Shown here one piece after another: positions 32,497-44,199 of a DNA stretch of 64,000 bases. The stretch is from Chondrus crispus (Eukaryota > Rhodophyta > Florideophyceae > Gigartinales > Gigartinaceae): positions 62,001 through 126,000 of the forward strand of contig NW_005179283.1 of NCBI RefSeq assembly GCF_000350225.1, written 5' to 3'. The notes under the pieces are model-generated. The model had not been told where the DNA came from and searched no databases. It saw only the letters and a program-made list of their open reading frames with translations. Every line of letters begins with the position of its first letter. The first letter of the stretch is position 1. A program made the position numbers and the translations under genes.

Positions 32497-32886
32497 TGAT
32501 TACGACCATCTATGGTCGCATGAAATTCTGGAAACATGGACACGACCGGTATTGGTCGCACGTGGTCATCGTAGTGATGAAATTGTAGTAGATGCTCGAT
32601 TAATTCAAAATTTCATAATCACTAACCGTCGGTCTACATGATCGGCCACGCAACTGTAGATCTGACGAAGTCGTGACACGTGTTTGTATCATGTCTTGTA
32701 GTGAGACTGCTGTATTTAAGTAGGACGTCTACAGTGTTGCTGTAAAGGGAAGCCTCAGGTCAGTCGACGCCACTAGCTCTCAATTGCTCCCCCGAGGAAC
32801 CGTTCGAATCAGCCAGAATACTGCTTGCTCTACATTTATGCAATATCGCTCGAACCAGACACAACGCTCTAGCAGAAAATCGTTCA
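32497..32886 (+). repeat. Copia 3' LTR
   Basis: Direct repeat of 26608-27000, starting TGATTACGACCATC and ending AAAATCGTTCA. Directly to its right the minus-strand pogo-like transposase resumes. Confidence 0.9.
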
Positions 32887-33831
32887 TTTTTAATCCCAGT
32901 CCGAATCATGGCCTTCCGGGCATAGGTCAGTCCATTTTTATCGCGTTGATCGTTTACTTTCCGAGCAGCTGCACCCGCAAGTTTTAGGAAGAATTGTTTG
33001 CCCGGTTTCTTGAGCTTCCCGTTCTGCCCTTCCTTACAACCCGCCTATTCACCTTGTGCAATTTGCTCCGCCTTAAACGCCTCCCACGTGCGTTTGAAAG
33101 GCTCCTTGATCTTCGGCATGACGAAAGAATCAGCAGGTTCAAATAGGTCATTTGTGTTTGCCGGAAACTTTGTAAGCTCTATATTAATCGCTTCTAGTGT
33201 GCCTCCTACAGTCGCGGTCAAATTATTACGTGAGCAATTATTCACAAACAGAGTCCTCTTTCTTGGGTGCTTCCTGATTACGGCAAGTTCAGATATCAAC
33301 TCCACAAATACCCTTGCATCCATCCATTCTTTCTTTCTAGACCGATAACGAACCCTGGGACATCGTCTGGTACGCCCTTTTAGGATAAAAGCAGTGTTGG
33401 TTCTTAAACACAAGCAGTGGAGTCCCGCTAATCTAGTCCATTCCGCCAGTAATTCGAACCATCATCGTCATTCCTTCGTCCCCTGAGACGACTTCCGCAT
33501 ACTTCACACATTCGTTTCCGCGGAATCCAGTCGTGCGACCATGTCCAAGGTAAAAATGAAATGCGTTCTCGTCAGCAATTTCTACGAGAGCCTCATCTAA
33601 CGCTCCGGAATCAAATCTACGCTTGAGCTGACCCAGATGGAAAGCAACAGCCTTATTAATATTACATTGCTTGACAGGACTGACCGCAAGATTTTCAGCT
33701 TGGCGTCGAGTCACTAAATCATGTTGAATCATGATATATTGAACCCATCTGATAGTGATCTTGGTACCAACTGGAATACCTTCTTCTTCCACAGTGTGGT
33801 GATACGCTTGTTCAGGACTGGCAGTCTTCAT
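32887..33831 (-). pseudogene. pogo-like (DDE_1) transposase, main part
   Basis: The minus strand codes, in two frames, the core of a pogo/Tigger-like DDE transposase. 33433-33831 has IADENAFHFYLG (first Asp), and 33045-33413 has KKEWMDARVFVELI, RKRTLFVNNCSRNN (the family's LFVDNCxxH, here Asp to Asn) and NDLFEPADSFVMPKIK. Between 33045 and 32887 it continues in decayed form (GKLKKPGKQFFLKLAG, ARKAMIRTG) to the Copia boundary. An in-frame stop at 33433, the lost second Asp and a later stop near 33042 mark a pseudogene. Its C-terminus is at 26495-26607. Confidence 0.78.
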
Positions 33832-34856
33832 AAGGAATACTGTAATGTTTGCAAGAAGCGACGAGGACAGTTTGGCACTAGCGGCACTCGGTCTTTCAAA
33901 ATCAGAAAGAAGATCCGATCACAGTTCTTTTGCCCCATTTTTGTGCGGCGTCCTCTACCCAGTATAGAATTGTAGTTAGCGCGCTTCTTCCCATTTTTTG
34001 CTTTGCGGCATATGTCACCCAGACGATTGTTGCCAGGACGCAGTGCTAGATACTTGTCTTTGTTTTGCCACCACTTCGATAATTTTGCGTCACGAGCTTT
34101 GCAGTTTCCAGTGAGAGCTGTACCAAACTGCTTTAATGAACTTGCAATTCAATTTTTAATGTCATTTGTTTCTGCATCTGCAACACTCCAGGTGACCACG
34201 GTGCTTCTCTGAGCCAGTGTAGTGACAGCACGGGGACTGCGCTGACCAAAGGTGATGGGAGTCGCCCGGATATTTTGGTGATGGTCTGATTGGTTTGTGG
34301 CATGGGGTGAAGGGATATTATTGTGGGATTAGGCTCGTCGAAGCGCACTAGAGGCCATAGCTGAAGCCAAAGCTCACTCGATGGGGCCATTTCCGTTCAT
34401 GGCGAGAATGGTGCTGGGATGTGGCGCCCACGAGAGTCTTGGAATGAGCTTTACGTGTACTGTCAATTGTAAGAAGTCGGAAAATCTGTGTAACAAATAA
34501 TCTGGTCCAGGTTATTTGGGATTCCAGACTGTTTTACACAACTACATGGATTCCATTGATCAGGCGTACTTGATGTTCCATCTCACAGCGAAATAAATAA
34601 TTTATGTAAAATTAGGTACACAATGTATCATATGGGAGCTTTCTCCTTTTGACCATCTCCAGGAGGTTCCGCCCATCTCTTTCATTCCACAATTGTGATT
34701 CTGAAGAATTCCGAGGCATATCCCAAGGCTCCCCTTCTGACCCAGGGCATCTCCCACAACACCTCCATCTGAATCGCTTTAACAGTCGCCCCAACCCACC
34801 CCATCGACTCGCAACCGTACCTTTTCCACATCGATTGTTGTGATTCCAATCAGTAC
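33832..34856. other. Upstream remains of the pogo-like gene, no clear gene
   Basis: The minus strand from 33840 to about 34200 may hold a decayed N-terminus of the pogo-like transposase (for example NYNSILGRGRRTKMG), but no helix-turn-helix is certain. From 34200 to 34856 no coding or repeat signal is visible. Confidence 0.35.
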
Positions 34857-37539
34857 ATGCATACACTAGCCACCGTGCCTGTCGTATCGGCGGACGACAC
34901 CGTCATTACTGACCCTGATTTTCAGGATGCCACAACAATCCCTTCACAAGAAAAAGACTTTCCAGATCTTCCCTGGCCCAACTACCGCCGCATAAATGCC
35001 TCCCCGGTCAATAGCCTACCACCAAATGCCGACGCTCACCCCGAGAACCGCCATTCTCCTTTCAACAGCACCTCCGGTCCCTTACCGCAACCACCTCAGA
35101 AATGAATGACCAATTCTCTTCCACATATCCCAAATGTCACAACGAATGAATATGCCAACATTGTTTCCGACGAGGACGACGTGCATTGATCACTACAATA
35201 CCAAGCCCTAAGAGACACAGAAAATCCGATAGTGATTCCGATTCCGAGGTTTCTGCAGATGACTGCAATGATTATGGTCAAGAATTGAATGCGCTTGTCT
35301 GAGATGTTTGCTTAAGACTTCGCGTAAATGACAGCAATTCTACTAAGACAGTTGTAGAAGATCACTGGTCTGAACTGTTTGAAGACTTTTCAGACACATT
35401 TTTTAACGTGGAACTTGACAATGACAACGACAGTTCTACGTCAGTACCAGACGTCCACCCCCAAGTTGTTTAAGAACGAGCACAGAGCCAGCGTCATAAA
35501 GGTTTTACAGACTGGGAATATGCAAGCCCCCTCTCACCTTTAACTGTTTCAGTCGATGATGTTGATCAAAATTTACAGAAACATTTTGTGGATGAGACAA
35601 ACGGGATTCTTCGTGATGTATGAGGTGAAGTACAGGCAGAAATAGAGTTGACGGTCGCTCTACCAGTGGTGAGGGTGCAGAGTTGGTCTCGCGCTTGCAT
35701 TTTTCAATACTTTTGTCAGCCGCAGTCTACTGGAGAAGTTGCGAGTAGCCGTGAATCGTACCCTTTCAAGTCGCAAGAATGAAAGAAAGAAAAACTTAGG
35801 GGTAACTGGCATTGGTATGCACAAGCGGTCTGTAGATCTTCCGTTGGTTTTGGGGACGGGGCAAGGCGGAAGACGCACAAAGGCATGAACAATTAAGAAC
35901 AAGGGTGCCGTGCCGTATATTCGGCAAAGAAGAAAGGCGTTAGAGGCCCAGGGAGACCTCGAGTAGCCGCAGAATATAGGGATAGTTTTTCGGGGCGTGT
36001 TGCGGCTGTGTACCACAAAAATTTAGGGACGTTCCCAGCTTCGAAGTTCAATATAGTCACGGGGGATAACTTCAGGGGTGTAAATGACTCAAAGAAAATC
36101 GACTAAGTTCCAAGTTATCCATGACATGGGGAGAGACAGCGATGACAGGTTTGTAAGGCGAAGGATTGGGGCTAACGAGGGGACTAGAAGCGCAGTGTCA
36201 ACCGCTCGGATGAAGGTTGAGCTTGAGTTAACTCGCCTTAATCACTGTACGTTTCTACAATCGGAGATTGTTTTTTGATTCGTGCGTTCAAGTTCACATC
36301 CCGAATATCGGGCAGTTTCTTTCGTGCAGTGTCTCAATTCTACACGGAAAGTCTGGTGGAAATTGCTCCACTTATCAAAGGGGCCCGTCTCTTTCCTCCT
36401 ACTGCTTCGTTACCCGATAGCGCTGAAGAGGTTATGAATATGCTTGAGATCGCATTAGGCACTGTTTGCGATGTTCTTAGTCTGCGAAGGTGGGATGGGC
36501 AGGATAGTGAAACAGATATGGCGGCAGCGACCAGAATTCAAGAGCTCTCCGAGGTTCAAATGAATGAAATTCGCAAGGATGATTTTTCAAGCTCCTGAAG
36601 CGTGTTGGTCCGAGACCTTCAGCATCTTTACGAAAGGCCCAGCTTGTCTAAAAGCTTTTTGAAACGCAGACACAAATTCGGAATGAGGAATTAGAAATTT
36701 CAGAACCCCCACAGTTATCTGAAGAGCAATTCGAGGAGTCAAAAACAAAAGGAATACAGCACTCGCTGCGGCTTACAGCGCTTCAGTTTCGGGTTATGAA
36801 ACCGCTGGTGGCCACAAATGATATGAAAGAAGGGTCGATAAATGAATCAGAGGTATTTGGTGCCCTTCCTACATTTTTCCAACAACGGAATTCGGCGTAT
36901 GCATGGCGAATCATCGGCAATGGAAATTCTGGGGAAGGTGTGTACTCACGCCGGCAGTGTATGAAGTTTTCAGTTCAATTCTTGCGAACGGTTAGATTGG
37001 TCTGCAGTGCAAAAAGTGAAATGCTTGGAGATAGTCCAGATGGTATCTACGCTTCAATCGACGAATGTGGGGACGCAATATGTGCTGCAGTTGAAACTAA
37101 GACAATGGCCGTAGCAGCTACAGTTCACGAAGCCAAGGAAAATGGAGACCAAACTGGTGATATTATTGTCGGAATCTATATTGGCCGTTGCTCTCAAAGC
37201 GATGAACTCTTCCGAAGGCTTGTACCAACGACATCGTATAGTTTGCAATGCTTGCATCATGCAGCAATTGTACAAGTGAACTATGTGTTTTTTTGTCTAA
37301 GAGCGGGAGCGCTGCGGATGGCGGGAAGATTTATTCGGCAGTCTATGAGTTTTCCGAGCGACTTTGAGCCGCATACTTGTTTTTTCTCGATTCTATCAAA
37401 GCAGCATAATTCCAGTGGATTGGAAAACCAGCAGAGAACAGTCCACGAGAAGACGACAGTCTACTCAAGTCTTCATACGAATCTGATCTCTGCAGTTTTG
37501 CTTCTTTCTACAACCATGGTGTTGCACTACGACAAAGAA
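34857..37539 (+). pseudogene. Degenerate gene with YqaJ-like PD-(D/E)XK nuclease core, 5' part
   Basis: The gene starts with a Ser/Pro/Asp-rich region (34857-35480, with SDSDSDSEV and acidic runs) that carries at least three in-frame stops. The middle (35500-36600) is broken, with GVRGPGRPRVAAEY like an AT-hook near 35940. The best part (36796-37539) is open and holds the nuclease signature: SPDG (Asp 82 of this part), then VETKTM (Glu 100, Lys 102), with LVPTTSYSLQCLHHAAIVQV afterwards. This is the arrangement of the YqaJ/lambda-exonuclease-like superfamily, which cuts DNA. Such domains occur in transposon-encoded and viral recombination proteins. It is cut by a solo LTR at 37540. Confidence 0.6.
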
Positions 37540-38227
37540 TAATGGAGCGTAAAACTGTTCTGGCGCCAGCAAGGATAATATGACCGAGAGTGCTCGTCTA
37601 CTGGAATGCCCTGAAAGGAGAGGTTGAAGAGTCTGGTATAACTATACCGTCCCGACCACTCGGAAGCGAGGGGGTTAGAGGCAAGGGAGCGCGCGCCGCT
37701 GGCATACGCACGCGCGAACGCAAACCGTACGGATGGACTCGAGAAGAGGGAAAGTTCACGTGGACAGTGACGCGCAGCCGGTCGGAGGTGCTATAACCGA
37801 AAGGCCGGTCGCGGGTATGGAGCCCGAGCGCTAATGGAAACCAATATCGTTGATAGCTTCGAACAGCAAAGGGAAGGGAGGCAAGTTTGCCTCCTCTTTA
37901 TTTGGACGGGCAGGTGACCCCGGTCTTAGCCCCTAAATGGGACGCAAGGAAACCTTCCCGTTACAGTAGCTTTCACTTACTGTATACTAGGTACTGTAAA
38001 AATTACTTAATTTGAGCCACTAACTACTACTTATTAACTATCCATCGCACGGATTACACACGTGTGCCCGTAGCCACGACCCCTGCAAAGCGGTTGTACC
38101 ACGTGTGACCCGTGGAGTACTACTGTACACGGCGGCGGGCGCGTGTACGCCCGCTCGCTACAGTAGCATCTGTCCCCCTTTCGGTTCTCATATCCCTGGG
38201 GTGATCGTACTACACAATTGTACTACA
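37540..38227 (-). mobile_element. Solo LTR, family C, inside the nuclease gene
   Basis: On the minus strand it starts TGTAGTACAATTG and ends near ACGCTCCATTA. The flanks AAGAA (37535-37539) and AAGAG (38228-38232) form a duplication with one mismatch. Removing it joins HYDKE to YSRARNAFFRKN in the same frame of the nuclease gene. It contains ACGTGTG-type motifs, a TACAGTAGC block and an AGAGGAGGC-rich end, as in the other family C copies. Confidence 0.76.
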
Positions 38228-39003
38228 AAGAGTACTCACGTGCGAGGAATGCGTTCTTTCGGAAGAATGTATACAAAACCCCAATTGTAATTGTCATTAG
38301 GAGACGAAAATGTGAACAGATCAATAACAGCGGTGTTGTGCATGGAATTGCACTCGCCAGAGCAAAAACCCGGCTTACATATAATATCCGAGATGTGCCC
38401 TCCCACATGAGAGGATACGTTAACAAACTGCATCGCCTCACAATGTTCGAGACGTTTGGACAGTTTGTCAGGGGTTTGGCAAAAGAATGGAATGCCTTTT
38501 CTAAAGAATCTCTTGGAAGGGATGAGACGGGAACTAGCATTCGTTTTATTACCGCCGAGAGTATTCCAACAGCTATACGCTCGTCAAACATAATCCCAAG
38601 CTTCAAAAAGAATGCACCGAACCGTTTCAACGCTGCACATTTGAGTTCAAAGCGTGCAGGTCAGGGATTAAACAATACAGTGGTGTCGGTTAAAAATGCT
38701 TACTGTGTGCTATGTGGCTGGTCATTCAATTGGAGACACAAAGGCAAGCTTCGCCAGAAGAAAGGAGGAAATCGCCGGACTACGTGGTTCAGGGCATGCC
38801 GGCAGGCCATATTTATCTCATGGTGGGACCTATGGCATTCAACAGATGTGCTAAAACGGCCGTTCCATCAGAGATGGAGAAGGAGTCTTTTAGGAACCAC
38901 ATTCGTGAAACGTACATGGCAGACCAGGAAGAAAATAGTCTTGGTTAGAGTAAGTAATCCCCAGTACAAAGGTAGATCTTACGACCAACACTCTTCTTTG
39001 TAG
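38228..39003 (+). pseudogene. Degenerate nuclease gene, 3' part
   Basis: About 258 codons continue the frame of the part before the solo LTR (YSRARNAFFRKNVYKTPIV). The C-terminus has a Cys/His-rich region (NAYCVLCGWSFNWRHKGK, RRTTWFRACRQAIF, WDLWHSTD) that recalls the terminal zinc finger of piggyBac-like transposases. This likeness is weak. With the N-terminal half it would make a protein well above 700 residues. Confidence 0.5.
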
Positions 39004-39879
39004 CGTGAGCAAGTCTATGTCTCTGTCTATTCGTGTTAATGACTAACAGTTATGGAAGGACTTATAGGACAGAGACAAGCGCCTTGTAGTTTAAAGTATA
39101 GTTACTCTCTTGCAGATGTATAGAAAGAGAGTTTGGGATAAATATGAAGCACGGGGAGATAGAATGGGAGAAAGTAGGAGAATAATGGACCAGATGGAGA
39201 TAAAAGTGAGAAGAATTAGGGACTTTTTGGAGATAGAATTGGAGAATGTGGGAGGGCAACAGACAGGATGGAGAAAATGAGGAGTTGGGAGAATTAGGGA
39301 CTGCCTGGAGATAGAAAAGGATAATTTTAGAGAATTAGACATGTCTAATTCTCCCAAATTATCCTTTTCCAACTCCAAACTCTGCAGAGTTTGGAAATGA
39401 AATGGGAGAATTCTCCGATTGCTACCGTAACGGAATGATGCAGCAGGCGGTTAGCTATGAAGTAGGGATCTTTTACCCGTAAATAGCATGTCGTTGGAAA
39501 GCTCATCACCTCCCATGCCCGGACATGGAGTGAAAGAGGTACCTGTTTTGCGGAGAAAGCGGCGGCGCGCATTTTTTTGTTTTTGAAAAAACTATCTCCT
39601 ATTTCACGAAACAGGGATACAGATATCTAAACCTGAATTAACAAGAATTGAAAGCTTTAGATTTATAAATAGGATTACGGTTAATTGTCGGTCTATGCGC
39701 GGCAGATTCCGTTACATAAAATGAGAAATAGATAAACTGAAATGTGGAATTCTCATTTCTGAATAATCATTGGCGAGAACTGTAAGGCCGTTTACGCTAC
39801 AGTTCGTGAGAACCAGTTATAAGTATTAAGTCTGACTCTCTGAGTAATTGTCCTCCCCCTCCGGCAAAGTCCCAACAAG
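39004..39879. other. AT-rich spacer with hairpins
   Basis: No gene is supported. The stretch 39100-39420 is built of short repeats of GGAGATAGAA and GAGAATTAGGGA and contains the foldback at 39315-39368. The rest is AT-rich and shows nothing further. Confidence 0.5.
39315..39368. repeat. 54-bp foldback
   Basis: AAAAGGATAATTT...GAGAATTAGACATGTCTAATTCTC...AAATTATCCTTTT forms a long, almost complete hairpin centred on CATG, with mismatches at only a few positions. It may be the core of a small MITE. Confidence 0.8.
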
Positions 39880-40305
39880 ATGAGAAGGGAACGCCGGGGC
39901 GATCATACTGTGAAGTCTATAGAGCGTCGAGCATCGCAATGGAATGCTGTTTTTCTAGCTATTGGTAGACGACGAATGATGCAGGAAGAATATGCTTTCA
40001 CGTCTACGAATTCAATAATGCCAGTTTCCTACACTGCATTGAGAGAGAGAAAAGAAGTCGAGTCGGTGCCTCCTAGGAAGAGACGTATCAGGTCAAGCCC
40101 GTTAATTTTCAACTTCAACGGTCTGACCGACGGAGACGCGGTGCTAAATTTCAGATTCCGTAAGCAAGATACCATAAGAATGACAAGAGCAGTTGCTTCG
40201 TTACTATAAAAGAGAACAACCAAGCGAAAAAGATTCAGCGTCACACCTCTTCTAGCAACCTGTGTCATAATAAGACGTTTCGCGTCACCAGCAAGGTGGA
40301 AGGAC
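39880..40305 (+). pseudogene. PIF/Harbinger-type transposase, N-terminal fragment
   Basis: An open frame (39880-40209) ends in FNFNGLTDGDAVLNFRFRKQ, the conserved lead-in of PIF-type transposases. After a stop, a shifted frame continues with VTPLLATCVIIRRFASPARW, like the EALCILLRRLAYPxRW motif. The sequence is cut at 40306 by an LTR-type insertion. No catalytic part follows, so this is a dead fragment. Confidence 0.6.
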
Positions 40306-41300
40306 TGTAGTACAATTGAAATGACCGCTACTGTACCGTGCGGGCATGGAGAGTCCCGCCCGCCTACAGTAGTGAGATGTTATACGACACTGTACATACG
40401 TGGCCAGCCCGTGTATAAGTGGCCACGTGGGCACCCACGTGTAGTTAATGGGACTACCTAGTGCAGGTGTACACGTGGTGCACGACAGATCGGTGGGTAA
40501 GTACAGGAGTTTAATTTTAGTTACTGCAAGTTACCATAAGCTGGATACAGTATGTACAGCTACTGTAGTCCGTGCGGAGCCACTGCCTCGCTAGGAGGTA
40601 TAAGATATGGAGGCTCCGGGCTGGAGGTACACTGAAGCAGGCACGCCTCCCTTTACTTCCTACCTTAGTTCCTTTTCGGTACGGCTAGTACTCTCCCTCA
40701 GGTTTCCAGCTTGCCCCCGCTTGTACTTCTCTACACTCTAACACGACTGCACTTGTCCAGGGCAGTGTACCTCTCCCGTCCAGTGCTTCCTACGGAATCG
40801 GATAACCTTACCTGACGCCCCAATGTAGTGATCCCCCAGGGTCCCTCATTTTAGGTACAGCCTGTCCTTTTTCCGTTTACGGTTTAGCTACTCTACGGCT
40901 GAACCACGTTATTGGTACTCTTGTCGCGGGGCTCCTGACGTTCCGAGAGCCTCGCCGTCGTGCTCAAGAACAGAACAATCCAATTCGGTACGTAGACAAG
41001 TCGAAAAACACGTATCTCCACTGGCTTTAAATAAGAAGACAAGATGACTACAGCTGGAACCCCTGCGGAAGAGTCTGGTTCGGCACAGGGCCGTGGTCGG
41101 ACCACGCCAGCTAGCCCCGTGCGCCTGTTCCATCAATACGCGGGGAACTCCTCTGCTTCCCGCATATGCCTTTTGTCGCCGGGAGCGGCCTTCTTCGCCA
41201 TTCCAGCAGCCCGGATCAGATCGCGCTGTAGACGTTTGGCTGCATGTGATTGCAACCTGCCTTCGGTTAATAGAGAGCCCTTTCCGGAGTTGAGACAGCC
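40306..41300 (+). mobile_element. Partial LTR retroelement: LTR, leader and start of gag (tentative)
   Basis: The sequence starts TGTAGTACAATTG right after AGGAC and has LTR features: TACACGTGG motifs, a TATAAGATATGGAGG box near 40598, and C/T-rich downstream parts. A leader is followed by an ATG at 41044 opening an 87-codon frame rich in Ser, Pro and Arg, as gag N-termini often are. No second LTR or matching AGGAC was found before the Tc1 element at 41919, so the right boundary is unknown. Confidence 0.4.
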
Positions 41301-41918
41301 CCCTTAGAAGTTTCGATAAATCCACAGTCTGTTATTGAAGCGTCTTCACCCAACACAGCATTAGGCATTGCTGTGCGCTTTATTTCTAGCAACCTTTCTA
41401 ATTCTGATACCGACGACATTGTGCCTGCGTCATTCGAGCTTTAAGGGGGGTTCCCTTTCCATTCTAAGTAGCTGGATTGCGTCAAACGGCCAAATACCAG
41501 CCCTACGAAAGTCCGTTGCGATGTCGTGTGCGGTAAAGGCCTTACGAAAAGCGTGTGTCAACATACTGCAAAAAGCGAACGTGTCCCAATCGTTTTAGTG
41601 CGAATCTGAAACAGAGAAGTTCTCTGCTTCATTCAATGCATTTCAAATCACGAAAACACAGTGACGTCTAGCGGTTGTGTGTTGCCAGAGGTTTGCGGGG
41701 GGGAGGGCATAGACAATCACCCAATGCGCATTGGGCATCTCCAGCGTTCCAACGGACATTTGGCATATGTATCCGTTTAAAATCAGTAGAATGTTCGGTT
41801 GTTAGACGTTAGATCCGTCACATGCCGGACAAATGAGTACACTAAAATAAAAATTACCACTGTCCACCCCTCCTTCTTCTACGCGCATTCCGAATACCGA
41901 ATATCTTGGCAAGTTGTA
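41301..41918. other. Spacer before the Tc1 element
   Basis: Short frames without motif are present, possibly more of the broken retroelement. No gene or clear repeat is supported. Confidence 0.4.
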
Positions 41919-42289
41919 CAGTGCGCGAAACGCAAATAAATACACCCTCCGTCCCGCCCTTATTTCCGTATCGCAACCAGATTTTATAAAAGCACCTCTT
42001 CACCCGCCTCAACAGCATGCTGAAACGAACGATTCCGAAGTCGGATTGGGTGTAGCTCAAACCACCGCCCTAAGGGCGGGTTGAGCTACATCCAATATGA
42101 AGAGAAGGTTTCTATTCATAAAAACCGTGCGAAATGCAAATAAATACACGACACGCCATATGATACAGTACCCAAAAAAGGCGGACGGATCCACGATAAA
42201 CCATTATTCAAAACAGAACAAACCTTACTAGAAAGAGTTCATCTTCCTCGTCTGTTCACCAGCCCTTCCCACCCAATGCGACATATACT

Positions 42290-42870
42290 GTGCCCAGAGG
42301 CCCACCTTGTAGTGCACTGACACCCCTCATCTTTTGCTCGGGACACCTGTCCCCGGGGCGACTCCTTCCCCGTTGCCCACGTGTACCAGTCGGCACGTGT
42401 AACCGGGCATCAAGGCCTCCGTGTACAAATTTCAATCCCCACGTGTCCTGGGTGTCATACCTCCTAACCAGGAAGGTTTTCTCCGGTCACCGCCGCTGTT
42501 GAATTTAGTATTTTTAGTTTAATTAATTATACCTCCGACGTCGGCTAGTATATAGCCGACAACGTCCGACTCTAAATAAAACACCACGAAACCTTGGGTC
42601 TACAACCTCAGCTTTTGGAACTGGGAGTTGTAGCCTCGCGCTTAGTATTAGCCTACCGCTATACTACGAGAGCTAATCTACTTCGCTCAGTTCCGACCTA
42701 CTTCTACCGCGCGCGTCCCCGGTTCCCTACAGTCCCCACGCGCGACACCCTGTCCCTACCACCCCGCCCCTTCTGGGCGTGTCCTCTATTTCCTTTATTT
42801 CCTTTTACTTGCCAACTGCGCTTAGCGCCCGGCCCCGTACCGGTCCCTTACGGGTGGTCTCCCGACGACT
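42290..42870 (+). other. LTR-like leader within the Tc1 element
   Basis: This has CACGTGT motifs, a GTCGGCTAGTATATAGCCGAC block and TCTAAATAAAACACC, much like LTR promoters here. Near its end it contains TGGTCTCCCGAC (42855-42866), identical to the start of the chromovirus primer-binding site. It precedes the transposase coding region, so part of a retroelement LTR/leader may have become its promoter. Confidence 0.4.
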
Positions 42871-42939
42871 CACCAACGCGCCCCAAACGCGCGCGCTCTG
42901 CCCGAGGGGGACCCCATCTTTCCCCCTCAGTGCCCGACA

Positions 42940-43850
42940 CACCTTTAACCGACAATGAAAAAGGGCAAATCCTGGCTCTCCATCACCAACTCATGTCTCT
43001 AAGAGAAATCGCCAAAAACTTTAGGGCGCTCCGTTGGGGCAGTGCAAAGGATCTTCAACAACCCTAATCGTCATTCCCGCCGTTGAGCACACGTCACAGG
43101 ACTGAAGAACACCGTGTGCCAGGAAAAGGTGTTAATTAGAAAAGCCTGCTCAGGAGAGTATTCAGCTCGTGAATTGAAAGACAAGACGGATTTGCCGATT
43201 GGAGTAAGGCGCGTGCAACAAATATTAAGTTCCACGCCTCATCTGAAGTATAAAAAGAAAGTTAACGCCCCAACGATTACTGTGCGTCACCGCGAAAACA
43301 GACTCAATGGGTGCGTCGTTTTATTGGAAAGGGATACGTATTTTTGAAAAACGTTATCTTCAGTGACAAGAACAAGTTTAATCTTGATGGACCGGATGGA
43401 TTGGCCAACTAATGGCATGAACTTCGCACAGAAGAGTGGACGTTTTCAAAAAAGCAAAAAGGGGGCGCTTCCGTGATGGTTTTTGGTGGTATGTCGCCGT
43501 ATAGACTGTCTCCGTTGGGATTTTGGAAGGAAAGCAAGATTCGAGAAAGTACTGTTAGACTCTGGAGCATGCCCTTCTCCCGTTCGATGCTGAACTTTAC
43601 GGGGAAATGGCAACCTGGGTGTTTCAACAGGATGGTGCATCTATACACAGGTCTACATTCACGCGCAGCTGGCTTACCGAAAGGGGTGTGACGACCATAG
43701 ATTGGCCTGCGAAATCCCCAGACCTCATATTATAGGAATTATATGAGGCATTATGGCTCGCCGCGTCTACGCCCGTCAGAGGCAGTTCGATACAATTGCC
43801 AAACTCAAGGAGGTTATTGAAAAGGTTTTGGGCCACTATTGTCGGTGAAG
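42940..43850 (+). pseudogene. Tc1/mariner transposase
   Basis: Starting with LTDNEKGQILALHHQLMSLR (helix-turn-helix) and, after a frame change, VGAVQRIFNNPNRHSRR, the coding sequence continues with KDKTDLPIGVRRVQQIL. The catalytic core is FSDKNKFNLDGPDG (first Asp), GASVMVFGGMS, FQQDGASIHRS (second Asp) and WPAKSPDLI...IIWG, where the family has SPDLNPIExxW, so the final acidic residue is lost. At least four frame breaks (about 43025, 43080, 43340, 43600) make it non-functional. Confidence 0.85.
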
Positions 43851-44199
43851 TTTGAAAGAACCTGTGTTGTAGCATTCCAAAACCCCTACTTGCCGAACTA
43901 GATAGCAAGGGGCGCGCGAAAAAGTACTAGAATAAACTTTTCTTTGGTACTGTACCATATGGCGTTTCGTGTATTTATTTGAATTTCGCACGGTTTTTAT
44001 GAATAGAAGGGCGGTAGTTTGAGCTACACCCAATCCAACATCAGAATCGTTCGTTTCAGCAGGTTTTCGAGGCGTGTGAAGAGGTGCTTTTATACAATCT
44101 GGTTCGATACGGAAATACGGGCGGGACGGAGGGTGTATTTATCTGCGTTTCGCGCACTGTATGAAAACGTTTCCGTTACGCTTTGTCCATTATGATCCT

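Larger units (their letters stand above)
26608..32886 (+). mobile_element. Ty1/Copia LTR retrotransposon, decayed, with two nested solo LTRs
   Basis: Direct LTRs at 26608-27000 and 32497-32886 (TG...TTCA) enclose gag, protease, integrase, a Tudor-like module, RT and RNase H in Copia order (integrase before RT). Its genes hold many frameshifts and stops and the LTRs have diverged visibly, so this is an old copy. No target duplication is visible at its ends; it sits inside a pogo-like transposase gene. Two later LTR elements inserted in it and left solo LTRs at 29122-29751 and 29959-30577. Confidence 0.9.
41919..44159 (+). mobile_element. Tc1/mariner transposon, 2241 bp
   Basis: It is flanked by TA (41917-41918 and 44160-44161). 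Both ends begin CAGTGCGCGAAACGC and continue as inverted repeats of over 200 bp (left about 41919-42178, right about 43945-44159). CAGT-type ends with TA duplication and a Tc1-like transposase define the class. The left repeat has an extra inverted block around the palindrome CCGCCCTAAGGGCGG near 42065 that the right repeat lacks. The transposase is broken. Confidence 0.9.
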
